From Incurvaria masculella (Eukaryota; Arthropoda; Insecta; Lepidoptera; Incurvariidae), in assembly GCA_946894095.1 (NCBI GenBank), contig OX335646.2, positions 11,898,077-11,962,076 on the forward strand: a stretch of DNA of 64,000 nucleotides, in the 5' to 3' direction. Shown one piece after another: positions 46,272-58,819 of the stretch. The notes under the pieces were generated by a model. The model made no database searches. It had not been told where the DNA came from and was given only the letters and a program-made list of their open reading frames with translations. The position numbers and the translations under genes are program-made. Position 1 is the first letter of the stretch; each line of letters opens with the position of its first letter.

Positions 46272-46475
46272 TTGCATGTAAATCACCCGGGTTGGTACTA
46301 TCGCATTGAGTAAAGGATGTTCGAATCGGCAATAAAAACTGTGTTTCCCATTCACTTCAATATAGCAGTGCAATACAGGAAGAAGGTCATGGCGAATTCC
46401 CTAGATCCCATGAGGTGTGTTGGGCTAATATTTAACAGTAGGTATGGTATTAGCCATCAAAGTTTTTATCCATAC
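46272..46475 (+). mobile_element. tRNA-headed SINE-like repeat, degenerate
   Basis: CACCCGGGTTGGTACTATCG, CATTCACTTCAATATAGC and GTATTAGCCATC are recognisable. The copy is diverged and lacks its head. Confidence 0.75.
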
Positions 46476-46647
46476 AATTTATTCTAAAGGTGTTTTTGAA
46501 AAGAATAGACGCAATACGTGTAATGGGTGTACCGAACAAGTAAAAAATATCACGCTTGTCAAAGCCAAAGCGGAGCTTCTTAACAGTGCGTGAATGGAGC
46601 AATAAAAATGCGCCGGGAAGTACAGCATTCGGCGCAAGCCGAGTCCT

Positions 46648-46897
46648 TCCCCTTCCAAGCGCCAGCGGTGCGCAGTGACTAAGGGCCGAGTGCACGAAAG
46701 AACAAAAAAATCTAAATCAACGTCAAAGTATGATCAAACACGTCACTTTGTATGGACAGTATGGAAGCAACTCCGTGCGGTTCACTAAAAGTGACCTGTT
46801 TTAACATTGATCAACTCGGCCGTAGCTTCGTGCAACCGGGGCTAAATTCGATACAGTTTTGTCTCTGCGCAGCCGCTGGCGCTTGGAAGGGGAAAGA
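46648..46897. mobile_element. TIR element (CCTTCCCCTTCCAAGCGCC)
   Basis: The left end CCTTCCCCTTCCAAGCGCC plus AGCGG and GCGCAG returns inverted at about 46862-46895. Inside, AGGGCCGAGTGCACGAAAG to AACGTCAAAGTATGATCA recurs inverted at about 54885-54930. Confidence 0.75.
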
Positions 46898-47882
46898 CAC
46901 GAATCGCACCGAGGACTGTAAATATGTTGTACCTAAAATGTAATATCGGGTGTTCATTTAATTATCTTATCAATTGGACATGATTTCAAATCAAAATTAA
47001 TCGTAAAATAAATGATTATTATTTACCAAAAAAATGTATATTATTAATATATATATGTCGCCGCAAAACATCTGCCCTGGACCTTGCCGCCAAATATTGA
47101 ACGCTAATGCGCCCCCTAGTGTTATAAATTACAAATTCAAAGAAACACTACTGTGGTTTCATACAAACGATCGCTTCGCCCCCACAAGAGATGGCAGCAC
47201 CTGCATTGGGAAATCTGCCTTCCGCTTAGATAACCGTACTATTAAGTTAAAATGTTATTAATGAGCTGCAATGATATTGAAATTGGACCATGATAAAGTG
47301 TTAAATTAATAACACTTATTTAAGCATCTTGATTCGCTTCTATTTTTGCTCTAAATAACAAATTAGGTAATCATTTCTTCTCTCACATCACGTGTTCAGA
47401 ATCTTACAATTACTTTTATAAAATTGATTGCTTTCTATTAATAGATCACAAAAACTATTGTGATAGGAATTGATGATTCCAATTATCTTTAATTATTTGT
47501 AATACTGTTATCGAAACTTGGTTAAACTGTAAATACTACTATTGTGAACACATTGTTTTGATCACAGTTACACCCGGCCGCGTGGTGGCATTCGGGTTTT
47601 GAGCGAATAAACGGACGGTTGTGTGCACTCGTACTGACCTATTATTTCACCCGATAAGATTGAAAATGGAGGATCTCGATGGTGACGGCGCACCTGACCC
47701 ACCACTGGCACAAGACAGCCTTCCAGACAAGGACCATGGTCCCCCTGCTGTTTCATATATAAATATGCAATAATATTTGCAATGAGCAATATTTATGGGT
47801 ATTGCGAATAATATTGTTGATATTTCAAAACGTAAAATAAATAAGTTCTTATTCTGGCCTCTAGAAAAAAACCTTATATTTT
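46898..47882. other. No host gene recognised
   Basis: AT-rich intron. At 47667-47770 a short frame starts MEDLDGDGAPDPPLAQD and stops after about 35 codons. It follows a GC-richer leader, and could be the 5' end of a LINE ORF1, but this is a guess. Confidence 0.4.
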
Positions 47883-47883
47883 A

Positions 47884-48262
47884 AGCGCGCGTCACACAGA
47901 AGCCGGGGCGAGAGCGGTCCGGGGCGGTACCGGGCCGGGATTGTTTGTATAGTATGAATTTGTATGAACCATGTTACACAAACGCCGGGGCGAGAGCGGT
48001 CCGGGGCGGTACCGGGCCGGGCGGACTCCCGGCGTAACATACAGGCGGCGGCGCGGGCGCTATGTTGCACCGCTATCTATAGCATGGTCACACAGCACTA
48101 AGCGGGAACGGGACGGGGCGCCCCGGGCCGTAAGCGGTCCAGGGCGCACAATAGCAAAGTCTTACGCTTGGACGCCGCCATACATTCCCGGGCGGGAATC
48201 AGGCGGTATTCTGTGTGACATCCCCCGGTTCGCTCTCGCCTAGCTCTCGCCGCCGGCACGCT
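47884..48262. repeat. GC-rich repeat element with internal duplication
   Basis: GCCGGGGCGAGAGCGGTCCG, continuing to GGTACCGGGCCGGG, occurs at 47902 and again at 47984 (82 bp apart, about 38 bp identical). Words with GTCACACAGAA at the left and its inverse TTCTGTGTGAC at about 48209 suggest inverted ends of a GC-rich mobile element. Confidence 0.65.
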
Positions 48263-50199
48263 CCCGAATCGGTCTCTGTTTGACCGGCGATTTAGTATAT
48301 ACTCATTCAGTAACATGCATAATATGTACCAGATTAACTACTCTATAATACCCTTTGCTCTCAATACAAAAATAGCATGTGAACTATCCTCATTATCAAA
48401 GCTACTTCAATATTCTCATCGCGCTATAATGTCCCTGTCGCAGGTCGACACGGCGGCGGCGATGCGACACGACGACACGCGGCGCCACGTCTCGCCACGC
48501 CTCGCCCCGCGCCGGGAAGTGGGTCGGGGCGCTGGAGTGGGAGGGGGGTGGGGGGGGGGGCTGCACGGGGAGCGCAGCGCCAGCACTTTCGGCACATAAT
48601 CAGGTTTCAGCGCGTTTGCTCCGCTTCCAAGATTTATGTTAGCGCTACTTTTAAGCCTTCTTTGCGCGCGCATGAGAGGCGTTACACGCATTATGCAACG
48701 TTATATGCATTTATTATTTATATACGCGGAAAAACATGATATTTTATCGGTGACGTAGCAGACGGACACTGAAAGCGGCAACTCTAATGCTGCAGCAATA
48801 AACCTTTAATTTCTGTTACTGGAATGTTAAAATTTTATGGTTGTGAGTATAAATAATATTTCACTAAACTAATCGAAGTTATATATTAAAAATATTAATT
48901 AAGTTAAATTACTAGATTATATTAAATTGTCCTAAATTATTTCCTATTATATTTATCCTTATCGGTGTCGGTACAATACTTATTCTAGTAACATAATAAT
49001 AATAGTCTGAATGATTATTAATTTAAATTTTGAACTAGCAAAGAGTGAATTGTATTTAGGCAGCTTATGAAGGTCGCCTGACGTTCATTCTTAATCGGGC
49101 GTTCTCATCGGTCGTTGTCGGTGGAGGGAAGTCGACTCGTCGGAAAGAGACCCTAATCAAATCCCAGGAAAGAAGTTGGGTTTCTCACGAATTGGCGCTC
49201 GATGCTCGGTGTCTCAAAGTCCTCGATCCATTGCTAGCGCATATCACCAAGCTTAAATCCACAAGGCCAGCGTTGCAGTTACAACGCGGAGCAACTTATC
49301 TTGCGATGGGGCTTCAAAAAATCAAACTTCGGACTCGAGAAAGCTACTGACTTTCTATTGTATCACAGTCATTTTGTGTGGTAAAGCAAGGACACATCTC
49401 CGGACAGCAATGTCTTATGTAAACACTTACCAACGAGCAAATATCCTCATTCTTGGCAATGAAATCAATGATTCTTACTAATGGAATTTAAGTATGGAAA
49501 ATTGGAATAAAACGAATATGCAAATTGAGGTAACTAATATGAGCCCCACTTACAGGCATATTGAAAGTTTCTGGAACCAGCTTCTTTTAATTAAATAAAT
49601 AAAAACAATCCAATCACGAAATTATAAAATGGAACTCTCTGAGAACATATTACTTTTCATTTGCCGTTGCATCGTTGCGGTTTTTTTAGTAAGCATGTGT
49701 CGGCGTTTCAATGGATTAAACTCGAAATTAGCTCAATTGTTTTTTACGATTTTCGCTGTAGCTTAAGTCAGGGGGTGGCCAGAGACTTCAATTGGGATTT
49801 AATGATTACGTCCCATCTCGTAGCTCTGTGTATGTGTAGTTCAGTGAGTTAAGACATGGACGTAATCATCTTCATGACGATGTACGTGAAGGTCAACCAG
49901 CGACTGCGGTTACCGAATAAGGTCCTTGTTTGCGGTGGTTCAGGTTCAGGACTTTCCCTAAAATATTGTTGACAGGCGATGGCTGTGCCCGGCGTGATGC
50001 TCATGAACGGGTGCCGTTTGTGGGGACCGGCTTGCTCGAATTGGCAATATGTTAGATGGCGGGCATGGTCTTTACAAATAAACTGATATTTGTCATGAAC
50101 TGTTGGATGCGACATTATTATTGATTCTCGTTAATTCATATTAATTTAGTGTTTTAACCTGTGATTGTAAGCAGTGGCATATACTTTTGTAAATTTACT
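48263..50199. other. No gene recognised
   Basis: A GC-rich tract with poly-G lies at about 48440-48595. A less AT-rich block at 49060-49350 (containing GGTGGAGGGAAGTCGACTCG) looks like part of an old element, but no frame is long enough to name it. The rest is AT-rich. Confidence 0.5.
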
Positions 50200-50204
50200 A
50201 GACT

Positions 50205-50355
50205 CAGTGGACGTTGATAAGTGAATTGTTGAAGGAATTAGGTGCCATGCCAGAACCTTCCCTTTATGAGCACGGTGACATTGGACTGGATGGAAAACAC
50301 GGACAACTATAGTTTTAACGACGCGGTTGTATTAACCCGGGCGGGCTTAACCCTA
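50205..50355 (-). mobile_element. tRNA-headed SINE-like repeat, partial
   Basis: TAGGTGCCATGCCAGAACCT, ACATTGGACTGGATGGAAAA and AACCCGGGCGGGCTTAACCC match the family in reverse orientation. Confidence 0.75.
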
Positions 50356-52025
50356 CCACAGTATTGCATACTCGAATTCAGCACTATACAGCGCTGGCTG
50401 AACAAATTATTAATCTTTTTTTCTGAAGGTCAACGTTGAAAATACGACTTGTGGACTTGCCGTATTTTTTTGCATACTCGAACTCAACACTCCAAAACTT
50501 GGCTGAAGGAACTACTTATTCTGTGCTGAAGGCGAACGTTCAAATACTTTTTGTGGACAGCTCTCTATACGAATACATTGACAGCTGCAAGAAAGCGTCG
50601 TGTGCACAGGGCCTAGCCGGTCTCGCCATTTGGAACGCTCTCTAATATTCTGTTGAACAGAGATCCAGCGCAGGATGCGTAAGGAGCATCGAAGTAATAT
50701 GTAATCTCGTTTAAGAACGTACTTTACGGTGAAACTTTCAAGCAGAGCGGAATTAGGGGAGCTTGTGAGAAGTTCGCGAGCTAAAAGTTTATTTGGCGAC
50801 GCGACTCCTCCGCGCCGCGCCGCTCTCGCCACAACCGCCCGGGAAACGCCGCGGTGGCGACCGCGGCGGCGGCGGAGGCGATGGCAGGCGACGTGCAAGT
50901 GGTGACAACTTCTCAGGGCCCTTCACCGACCGAGATTCTAGTCTAGACTTTCGTGAGCACATATACATTGGAGTTCAGTTTATTCACGGGGGGAAGCCGC
51001 GGGTAGTAGCCAAAAAAACGTAGTTTTCCGAGCCATTGCAAGCAAACCATCTATTTTCGACAGAAACAACATTTTCGTTTACTCACATTTAAATAGTTTA
51101 TAAAATAAATGTGTAAGAGTTGTCTATTAAACATTGTTGATAACGTAAAGTTAGAAATATAAATAGAAAAGTCATATTTTCTATGCATAGATAAATTTTT
51201 TTCATAAATATTACCGTTAATCGACCCAAAACAACTTTACCAACCAACAGAAGATTTTCACCACTAAGATAATGAACCTCGCTTACATTAGTGACAGAGC
51301 ACCATCCGTCCGGCAATAAATGTTATCCGGGTCGTCGAGCGCGACCTTTCTAGGACGCCGAAACTGTTTCATCAGCGTCCGCCCCTCCCGCGTACCCCCC
51401 ACCCCCTGCACACCTACCTGGGACGTTTTTGCGTCCCCGCAGCCACCGCACTCGTAATAAATGAAAGTAAACCGTCGATGCAAGCACTGATCAATTATTA
51501 GCAGGTCAATGGCGATGGCGGGCGGGGTGCGTCTCATCACGCCAAGCCCCGGCACGGAAGTAGCTGCTCCAAGTCTTTCAATACAAATACAATAATACCA
51601 GCTCAATACTATCCCGCATAATACGATTCTCAACAAAATACGCTATTGGTGCTTCACCCTTTACGAACATGTATCCGCTTAATACGCGGCTAATCCCGCA
51701 TAAGATGCCTTTCAAGGACGACACGAATAACAAACGAGCGATATTCCCGTCAGAGCTAAGCCCCCTGTTCCCAGCACATGCTTCAGTATGCATTTCGCTG
51801 CAGCCTGTGCATGTTGGGGGTGTTGTTTTATTATTTGGTCCCAAGTCACTTGTCTTGCCATTGTACATTTGACTTGTTTTACAGCACTGTAAGCTGTTGC
51901 GGAACCATCTTTGCACGGTCCCTTCCAGAGCTGATATCCGTAAAAAACTGAAAAACATTGAAAACTCCGTATTGTTGGAGACAGCAACGAATTGGAAATA
52001 AATATGTTAGAAGAGTTTGATTATA
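50356..52025. other. No gene recognised
   Basis: A GC-rich tract lies at about 50795-50920. Minus-strand open frames at 51283-51990 show no domain I can name. The remainder is ordinary intron. Confidence 0.5.
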
Positions 52026-52029
52026 GTAA

Positions 52030-52570
52030 GGTGGGCCATCCCGCTCAACTCCCCATACAAACGGGGAAAGAAGATCACGCCCATATTTCTTCTCAGAGAT
52101 CCCAAATTTTGCTCAAAATGTCTTTATTTGACTGAACTAGATGTCTGATGACCGTTGGCATTGTAAAATTGTGTTTGGTTTCTAAGTTTTAAGGTTCGAA
52201 AGTTCGAATTTTTCGCGCATTTTATACAATTAATTTGGAGGTGGATTACGTAATGATAAACCAAGAACATCTTAAAAAGATTAGTCATCAGACATAGCTT
52301 ATTTAATCAAGATTTATAATCCATATGGTTTTTGTTAGATTTTTTACTACAGGGGTCGTGGTTTTCTTTTGCTATAAGCCGTTTTGTAATTAAAATTTTC
52401 ATAAATCTTACCAAATCATACACTATGCACATTATCTTTTTTGTGGACATGTTGCATATTCCTCATCACGGAGCCTGTCTTTTTCTTGGAAACAAAGAAG
52501 GTCCCAGAGCGCAACATCACGGTTTTGTACCGTACCCGCGAATGAGTTAGTCCCGCCGGGTTGGGCCACC
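52030..52570. mobile_element. 541-bp TTAA MITE (GGTGGCCCA family)
   Basis: The left end GGTGGGCCATCCCG and right end CGGGTTGGGCCACC are inverted. The right flank is TTAA (52571-52574) and the left is GTAA, one change from TTAA. It is collinear with the copy at 40962-41482. Confidence 0.9.
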
Positions 52571-52754
52571 TTAAGTGATAAAAGTGGGTAAAATGGATTA
52601 TTTTTCCTGTATAAGACGATTTCCCGTTTGAGACTATTTTTGCGCTCGACGCTTTGATAATCGTGTTAAGCGGATTTTACTGTATTTCCATAAAAACATG
52701 CTAATTATAGACACGTGTTTTAAAAGTAAATTGGTCTGAAAAAACGTGATCCGT

Positions 52755-52880
52755 AGTGGTTCTTCCCGACCGGACTAACTCATTCGCAGGTACGGCACAA
52801 AATCTTTCTGTTGCGCTCTGGCACTCTCTCTGTTTGTCAGTCTGTCCTCGTGATGAGGAGGATGCAGCACGTCCACAAAG
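52755..52880 (-). mobile_element. Degenerate fragment of the GGTGGCCCA MITE
   Basis: GACTAACTCATTCGCAGGTA and AATCTTTCTGTTGCGCTCTG correspond, in reverse, to the right end of the copies at 40962 and 58820. It is diverged and lacks termini. Confidence 0.7.
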
Positions 52881-52899
52881 CAAAAATGCGCATAGTGGT

Positions 52900-52996
52900 G
52901 TGCCCATGTAAAAAGCGTGATGTTTTTATGTTAAATCTTGTACGATGGTACGGAACCCTTCGTGTGCGAGTCCGAATCGCACTTGGCCGGTTTTTC
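52900..52996 (+). mobile_element. GGCCGGTTTTT-end repeat, 3' part
   Basis: AAATCTTGTACGATGGTACG, then TTCGTGTGCGAGTCCGAATC and GCACTTGGCCGGTTTTT. The 5' portion is missing. Confidence 0.85.
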
Positions 52997-53560
52997 AGTA
53001 TGCGCAGAATACTTGAGTCGGATACTTTCAGGCTTCTTCCTGTTTTCGGATGACCGCCACCATGCAGTTTAGAAATGCTCCCGGTTTGGTTAAATTTATT
53101 CACACGTAAATGTCGGAGCTCCCGAACGATGACTGTTGTGATTTTCCGGCCAAATGCAAAACGATCACATTGTTACGTTTAATATGTTTAATATCCATTG
53201 CGAAAATTTAGTTTCAAATTCAAATTTCTTCTCGCTCTTTTCCCCACTTAAAAACAACAAACTGACGTGTCACCAAAATTTGGCGCGCTGTCGTTATTAT
53301 TTTGAAAATAGAAGCAGTGTGAAGTTAGTAACAGTTCGAGTGACGAAACCTGTAGAATTGTAAAATGCTAATGGTCATCTAATCGCATTCGTGACGAAAT
53401 TCATTTATCCAACTTTAAGAGAAAGAAAGTGGTGCATGATCGAGGCAAAGATTTGAACCCAGAAGTTGTAATTTCGGGAAATATATAGATGACCTATAAA
53501 GCAAGTCTTGATAGCAATAGAAAAACGACGCTTCGAAAGCGAAAGTTCCCGACGCGACGC
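52997..53560. other. No gene recognised
   Basis: AT-rich intron without a supported feature. Confidence 0.5.
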
Positions 53561-53564
53561 CATT

Positions 53565-53800
53565 ATCACGCTAACGTCAATTGGGACACCCATTCGACAT
53601 CAATAGATTTGATCGCGCGTTCTCGTCGACTAAGTTCGCGCGAATTGATATCAACCATTTTAGTCGCGCGATTACATCGCGTAAACTTCAATTAGGACAT
53701 CTATTCGATATCAGTACGTTTGATCGCCGGTTTGCGAGAGCAAAATTCACGCGAATTTTCGATGGCCGCGTACTCGCATTCAATTAGGACAGTCGTAACG
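53565..53800 (+). repeat. Degenerate tandem repeat, about 110-bp period
   Basis: CACCCATTCGACATCAATAG at 53588 is followed about 110 bp later by CATCTATTCGATATCAGTAC. Each is followed by TTTGATCGC and a GCGCGAATT-like word, and CAATTAGGACA recurs at about 53689 and 53780. A plus-strand frame reads GHPFDINRFDRAF and then GHLFDISTFDRRF, so frame is kept between copies. I do not recognise the protein sequence. Confidence 0.7.
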
Positions 53801-54789
53801 ATGCTATTTGTCGCGATTTCTACAAAAATCTGATTCAGCGTGTGAAACGATTCTCGTTTAGACATCGATATTTACATGGTATTGGAAACTAGAAAAAACT
53901 GTCTTGGACATTTATCGATATTGGACTGCGCCCATAAAGTCAACACTCGCACGAGGATGTTTCGCGCTGCAAACTGCAAACACAGGGCACGCTTGGGTGT
54001 CCGCTCTACTGCCCGCTGGCGGTCGGCCGGGGCGCGCTGCGCTCCGCTAGATGACATTCATTCCGTGCACACCAACGCATCTTTTTGAAACAATAAAGTG
54101 TCTATAAAGTTTACATTCTGTGCAATAAATATAAAGGGATCATCACTACACTATACGTTTTGTCCAGGGTAAAAACTTTGACAAGCGCTGCGTGTTGACG
54201 CATAACATTCACGTCTTGCCACCACTGAACTCCTCTTAGTAGTCTTACTTAGGTATTTAAGGCTGCAGAGTAGGACTCCGAATTATTAAATTAGTTCGTT
54301 TAATTAGATTGCATTGACAACTTATAATACCGTTGAAAACAAATACTTTAACCTTTAGCTGAATGATGCTCACCCATCAAACATTTTACCATATTTTAAA
54401 ATCAAATCGAACGCTTAGACTTTTTCTTGAGAACTAAGAAAAAAAAAACAAATTAAAACGTTCAATATGGAAGCCACCGTTTCGAATCTGACATCAAATT
54501 GGAGCGCGTAACGTAGCACAAATGTGCAAATAAAAAAAAAACAATTTTATTTAAAAGTATAATGGGTTTATATTTTTTTTAAGCTTGCGTGCGGACCAAT
54601 TAGTACTTATTATAATTAAAAAAAAATATTTTGCATCTGTTTACGTCGCTGTCCATAAGGTTTTGAAAACTTGTTGTGTCCCGGCGAGGCAGCCCGAGCC
54701 TACCCACATCTACACATTTTCGCAGCCGACGACGCCCGCCGTACGTTTGACGAACCGGGCTGTCCTAGCCCGGATTGCATGAAGAGACG
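53801..54789. other. No gene recognised
   Basis: A short GC-rich patch lies at about 53995-54050; otherwise AT-rich intron. Confidence 0.5.
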
Positions 54790-54950
54790 GCTGAGTTAAT
54801 CAATGTTCAAACACGTCACTTTTAGTGAACCGCATAGAGTTCTTTCCACTGTCCACACAAACTGACGTATTTAATCATACTTTGACGTTGATTTAGATTT
54901 TTTGTCCTTTCGTGCACTCGGCCCTTAGTGTTCCTCACCTAAGTCTATGT
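54790..54950 (-). mobile_element. Fragment of the family inside 46648-46897
   Basis: TTCAAACACGTCACTTTTAG, ATCATACTTTGACGTTGATT and CTTTCGTGCACTCGGCCCTT match 46680-46800 in the opposite orientation. Confidence 0.75.
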
Positions 54951-55734
54951 TCCTGATGATGCTTCCGTTGTTGAAGGCGAATGTCGGGCAAGCAAGGTAT
55001 CGCATCTCACACCGGGAATTAATCATACGGTGGGCTGATGTTTATTTTGCAATTTTATACAAAATTAGCGCTTCACGAATCTGGCCTATTCTGAAAAAGT
55101 ATAAAGTTTTGAGCAAAAGTACATAACAAAAACACAACTGCATAAATGTATTGGTTTTATTATTCAGAAATTTCAAACAATCGTTACAGGAGAACAATTC
55201 GGGAAAAAAATGCATGCGACTGGCAGACGGAAGCATGTTAAATATATCATAGTAAGAACATTGCATCGTTGGTGCGGTGCAAGGCGAGCGCGATGTGACG
55301 TAAGGTCAAAACAATATATAGTATTGGCACGGAGTTAGTCGATCGCCGATCGGCTTGAAAATTTGTATCGCCATGGCAGGATGTAAATAATGTACTCTAT
55401 AATGCGAAGAGTTAGGCTACTGTATTTACTAGGCTGCGTAAGTAGATGTTTTACGTTGTTAACTTTACTAAACCGTTTCCGAATAACATAAATATAGCAC
55501 ACAAGCTTAGATGACAAAGGTTCGCTTTAATTAGCAAGGTAGAAAGGAATTTGAATAGGTTTCTTTATTTATTGTAAATGAGGGCCGGAAAGGGCCTCGC
55601 TGAGTAAACAGTCCACGGATAAAACACCTGCGGAACACGGGGCGCCGCCGCCCGCCCGGCCTGCCGCGCGTGCGCTGGGCGGGCGGTGAGCGGGGACGGA
55701 ATAGGATCGCTAATACCGCGTTGTCAGTAGATTT
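54951..55734. other. No gene recognised
   Basis: AT-rich intron with a GC-rich patch at about 55635-55695. Confidence 0.5.
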
Positions 55735-55930
55735 AGCTCAGCAAACAAAGTCTATCAAGTCAACCTGCCTTGCATGCCATGGCAATGATCTTAAATCCCA
55801 ACCCCGTGAATGCACCACTTTATTTCTCTTTTTGAGTTGGATAAGGGCATTTCGCCAAGAAATGAACAACTGGGCATTACGTGTCAAATTGTAACATGTC
55901 CAGTAACATGTCCAAAGTTACTGGACATGG
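55735..55930 (+). mobile_element. tRNA-headed SINE-like repeat, degenerate
   Basis: The CACCACTTTATTTCTCTTTT and GAGTTGGATAAGGGCATTTC segments match the family, with a diverged head. The right end forms a short hairpin, CATGTCCAGTAAC against GTTACTGGACATG. Confidence 0.65.
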
Positions 55931-58815
55931 AGGTCAAGTGGTGGGGGTGGCGGCAAAGGCAGAGGCGGAGAGGTAGCTGCGACAGCAGCGGTGGAGTAGG
56001 CGACCGCAAGCGGCAGCGGTGCGGCGGCGCGGCGACAAGTAACTTACTCGACAACTAATCTCGTATTTGATCTCTTTGAAACTATTTTCATTAGACTACA
56101 TTCGAGCAGGCTGTACTCACCCGTTACTGTCCGGTAGAACGAAACTATTTTGTTTTAGGCACGAGATTAATTCTTTCAAAACATTTTGATTACGTCGGTG
56201 AATGCAGTTCTTTAGGTTGATTCTAACGGAAGATAATGAAAAACTTTTTAATTTTTAGGCAACATCAAAAACAACATTTTGATTAGTAAATGGACAAGTT
56301 TAATAACAACTCGATTCCTACAAGAAAATAACTTATCATCATTTTAGTAAGCCTCTATAGCGATTCAGTGTTAGATCTAGTATACGATTCCCTTATATCA
56401 GTTCAGTCAAGTGATACTGGAGCTTGACTAAGCTTAAACCTATTCTGGCTGTCCAAACATCCAAAGTGTAGTCACCGCGACCTTTCGTGACGACAAGTCG
56501 ACAGTAATTGGATTCTAGCTCACGATTCTGGACCGGACGCGAGTGGATACCAATATAAATCGATTCAGTCACCCCATCCCTTCACCTAACGGCAACTAAG
56601 GTGTATTTGTTAAAAACTTTAACTTCCCCCACATAGAACTGTGAACACGTATTTAACAGCAGTTAAATACGTGTTCAAACATTGACATTAAATGTTTGCT
56701 AACTTAAATCATTATTATCTTAACCGTTCCGGTTTGTCTTTTAAAATAGATTTAAGTAAATATTCTATCCATGTTAACAATTTAATTAAATGTATTATTT
56801 ATTTCGGACAATCAAACAGACACTTTCACGTATATCATGACAAATAATTGCAGGAATCGCGGTGAATATAAAATTAATAAAATATAAAATAATTTTTAGG
56901 TAAGAAAAACAACTGCGTACAGCAATACAGTTACAGTTTATAACAGTAATAACGTTAGACTTACAATAAAAAAACTCTTAGTATAATCTAACTTTAACAA
57001 TACAAAGCATAATATTATGTGTATGTATGTTTAGCGAATTCAGAAAAAAAATATTTTTAATATTTTTATATGATATTAAACAAATCAACGAAAATTATGG
57101 AAAAAAAGAAACAAATGACTAGTCTATGTTTTCGAAGCCAGTGCTGTTTGCATATGTGTCTAAATATATTATTCATCTAATACATTATATAATATCATTT
57201 GAGAAACCGGCCAAGAGAAAAAAGTGGCCGGAAATGGCCTGTTTTGTTAGCATTAATCTTTTGTTAGCATACAATTTTGTTATATTATGTGATTGCTTGA
57301 CACATTTTATTACATGGAAAAATATAAAAATAGTTTCATTTGAGTATACAAAACTTGTACAAGGCTCGACCTGATCCAGCAATGTACTGCGCCCTGGCGC
57401 GCAATCCGTCGTCTTCCAATTCCACCACCTCTCCCAACATTTTACATCACCACTATAATACTTAAAACAAATAATACTTTAAAATCACACCTTCTTTGTC
57501 TCCGATTCAAAAGTTATAGAACTATGAAATAACGTATTGGCATTTTATACAGTCTCATAACTTTTATTAATGTTTTTAAAGGCATCTCAGACTTGGCACG
57601 ATGCTGTTAGGGTTCTTGGTTTTACCTAAAGGAACCTAAACAAATAGCAATTAGCATCTGTTGCGAATTTAGTCTTCGGTCCTGTAAATACCTGAATTTC
57701 GTTGCAGAATATAATTGGAAACGACTGCCGGATTTGAATAAAATAACGTCCACGGGGCCTCGTTTCGCTAGCTCAATTGGCAGAAGAGCTGTACCTATTG
57801 GGTTGATATCCGAACAATCGTAATGCTATCATGAATGTTGCTTCGGAATCGCTCTCTCGGGGAGCGATAACGAGGTCGGCTCCCGAGCGGGCTACTGCTG
57901 TTATGCTTCTGTTTCGCTATTTTACTTCTAACAAGCTAACTGTCAGATTTTTCGTTTCTCGTTATAATGAACATCTTCTGAGAGTTCTCTTCTTATTGTT
58001 ACGTTTATTTTAATATGAAGAGGATTTTGGTTTTCAATTGTGTTAGTTAGTTAACACGATCTGCGAATTCAAATAGACTCGACGTTCCAGTTTGTGCTTA
58101 CAATATATAAGTCAATGGTGCTCACTAACTTTGCACATTTGATGGATACAGCAATACCAAAACGGTCGCTCGTCCGTTTTACTCGAACTCGAAATTGCAA
58201 GTAAAACCGCCCGGTACGGTCCAAAGTCTTGCGTCTTGCGCTCCAAGGTCCTTAGGAAGGATCAGCTAAGGACGGTTTAGATCCTTGGACTCGATATAGC
58301 GCCGTGTCTTGTTGACGTCTCCGAAGTATACCAGAATTCGGAGATTCGCCAACTTCGAAGCACCGTTGCAGTATCGTTCTGTGTACCGTATTCGTCCTCT
58401 TCGGACTTCATAAGTATCAATTTTACTATAGCTCAATGCACAACGGGTAAGGAACGCACCAATTTACTGTCCACATTTCGTATTAGAATAAACCGATCCT
58501 GTAGTGTAGATACATGGTAATTGCCCTAAGTACCTAGGACCGTTCAAACGTTATGTGAAGAAGAAACTTGCCAGCCGGCATGATTTTCGCAGCCCCGAGA
58601 AGTTTCAAAATTCTATGGGCGGCGGTGGGTGCTTCTTAGTTGAGGGTCTGACAGTCGTGATAAGTCCTGCTAACATAACAAAAAACATTGGCAATAAACC
58701 TGCGTTTGTAAATATTATTCAGGGATGGGGTTCTGACAGCAACTAGAAATACATTAAATAAGTGCGTGTACGGTCTATGCTGTTTACATAAACATAATTA
58801 TTAAATACATTATTT
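55931..58815. other. No gene recognised
   Basis: A GC-rich patch lies at about 55930-56035. At 56643-56676 a perfect 15-bp hairpin (GAACACGTATTTAAC, loop AGCA) stands in otherwise AT-rich sequence. GCTAGCTCAATTGGCAGAAG at about 57766 resembles a tRNA or SINE head, but no complete fold could be drawn. Confidence 0.5.
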
Positions 58816-58819
58816 TTAA

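Noticed and set aside
47971..48316. Plus- and minus-strand frames in the GC-rich block
   Set aside because: Composition artefacts with no domain; the block is a repeat.
51283..51990. Overlapping minus-strand frames up to 126 codons, considered as a host exon
   Set aside because: No family motif, no consistent frame preference and no splice context I can defend.
57760..57830. A possible tRNA gene (GCTAGCTCAATTGGCAGAAG)
   Set aside because: I could not complete a cloverleaf and the B-box is poor; more likely a decayed SINE head.
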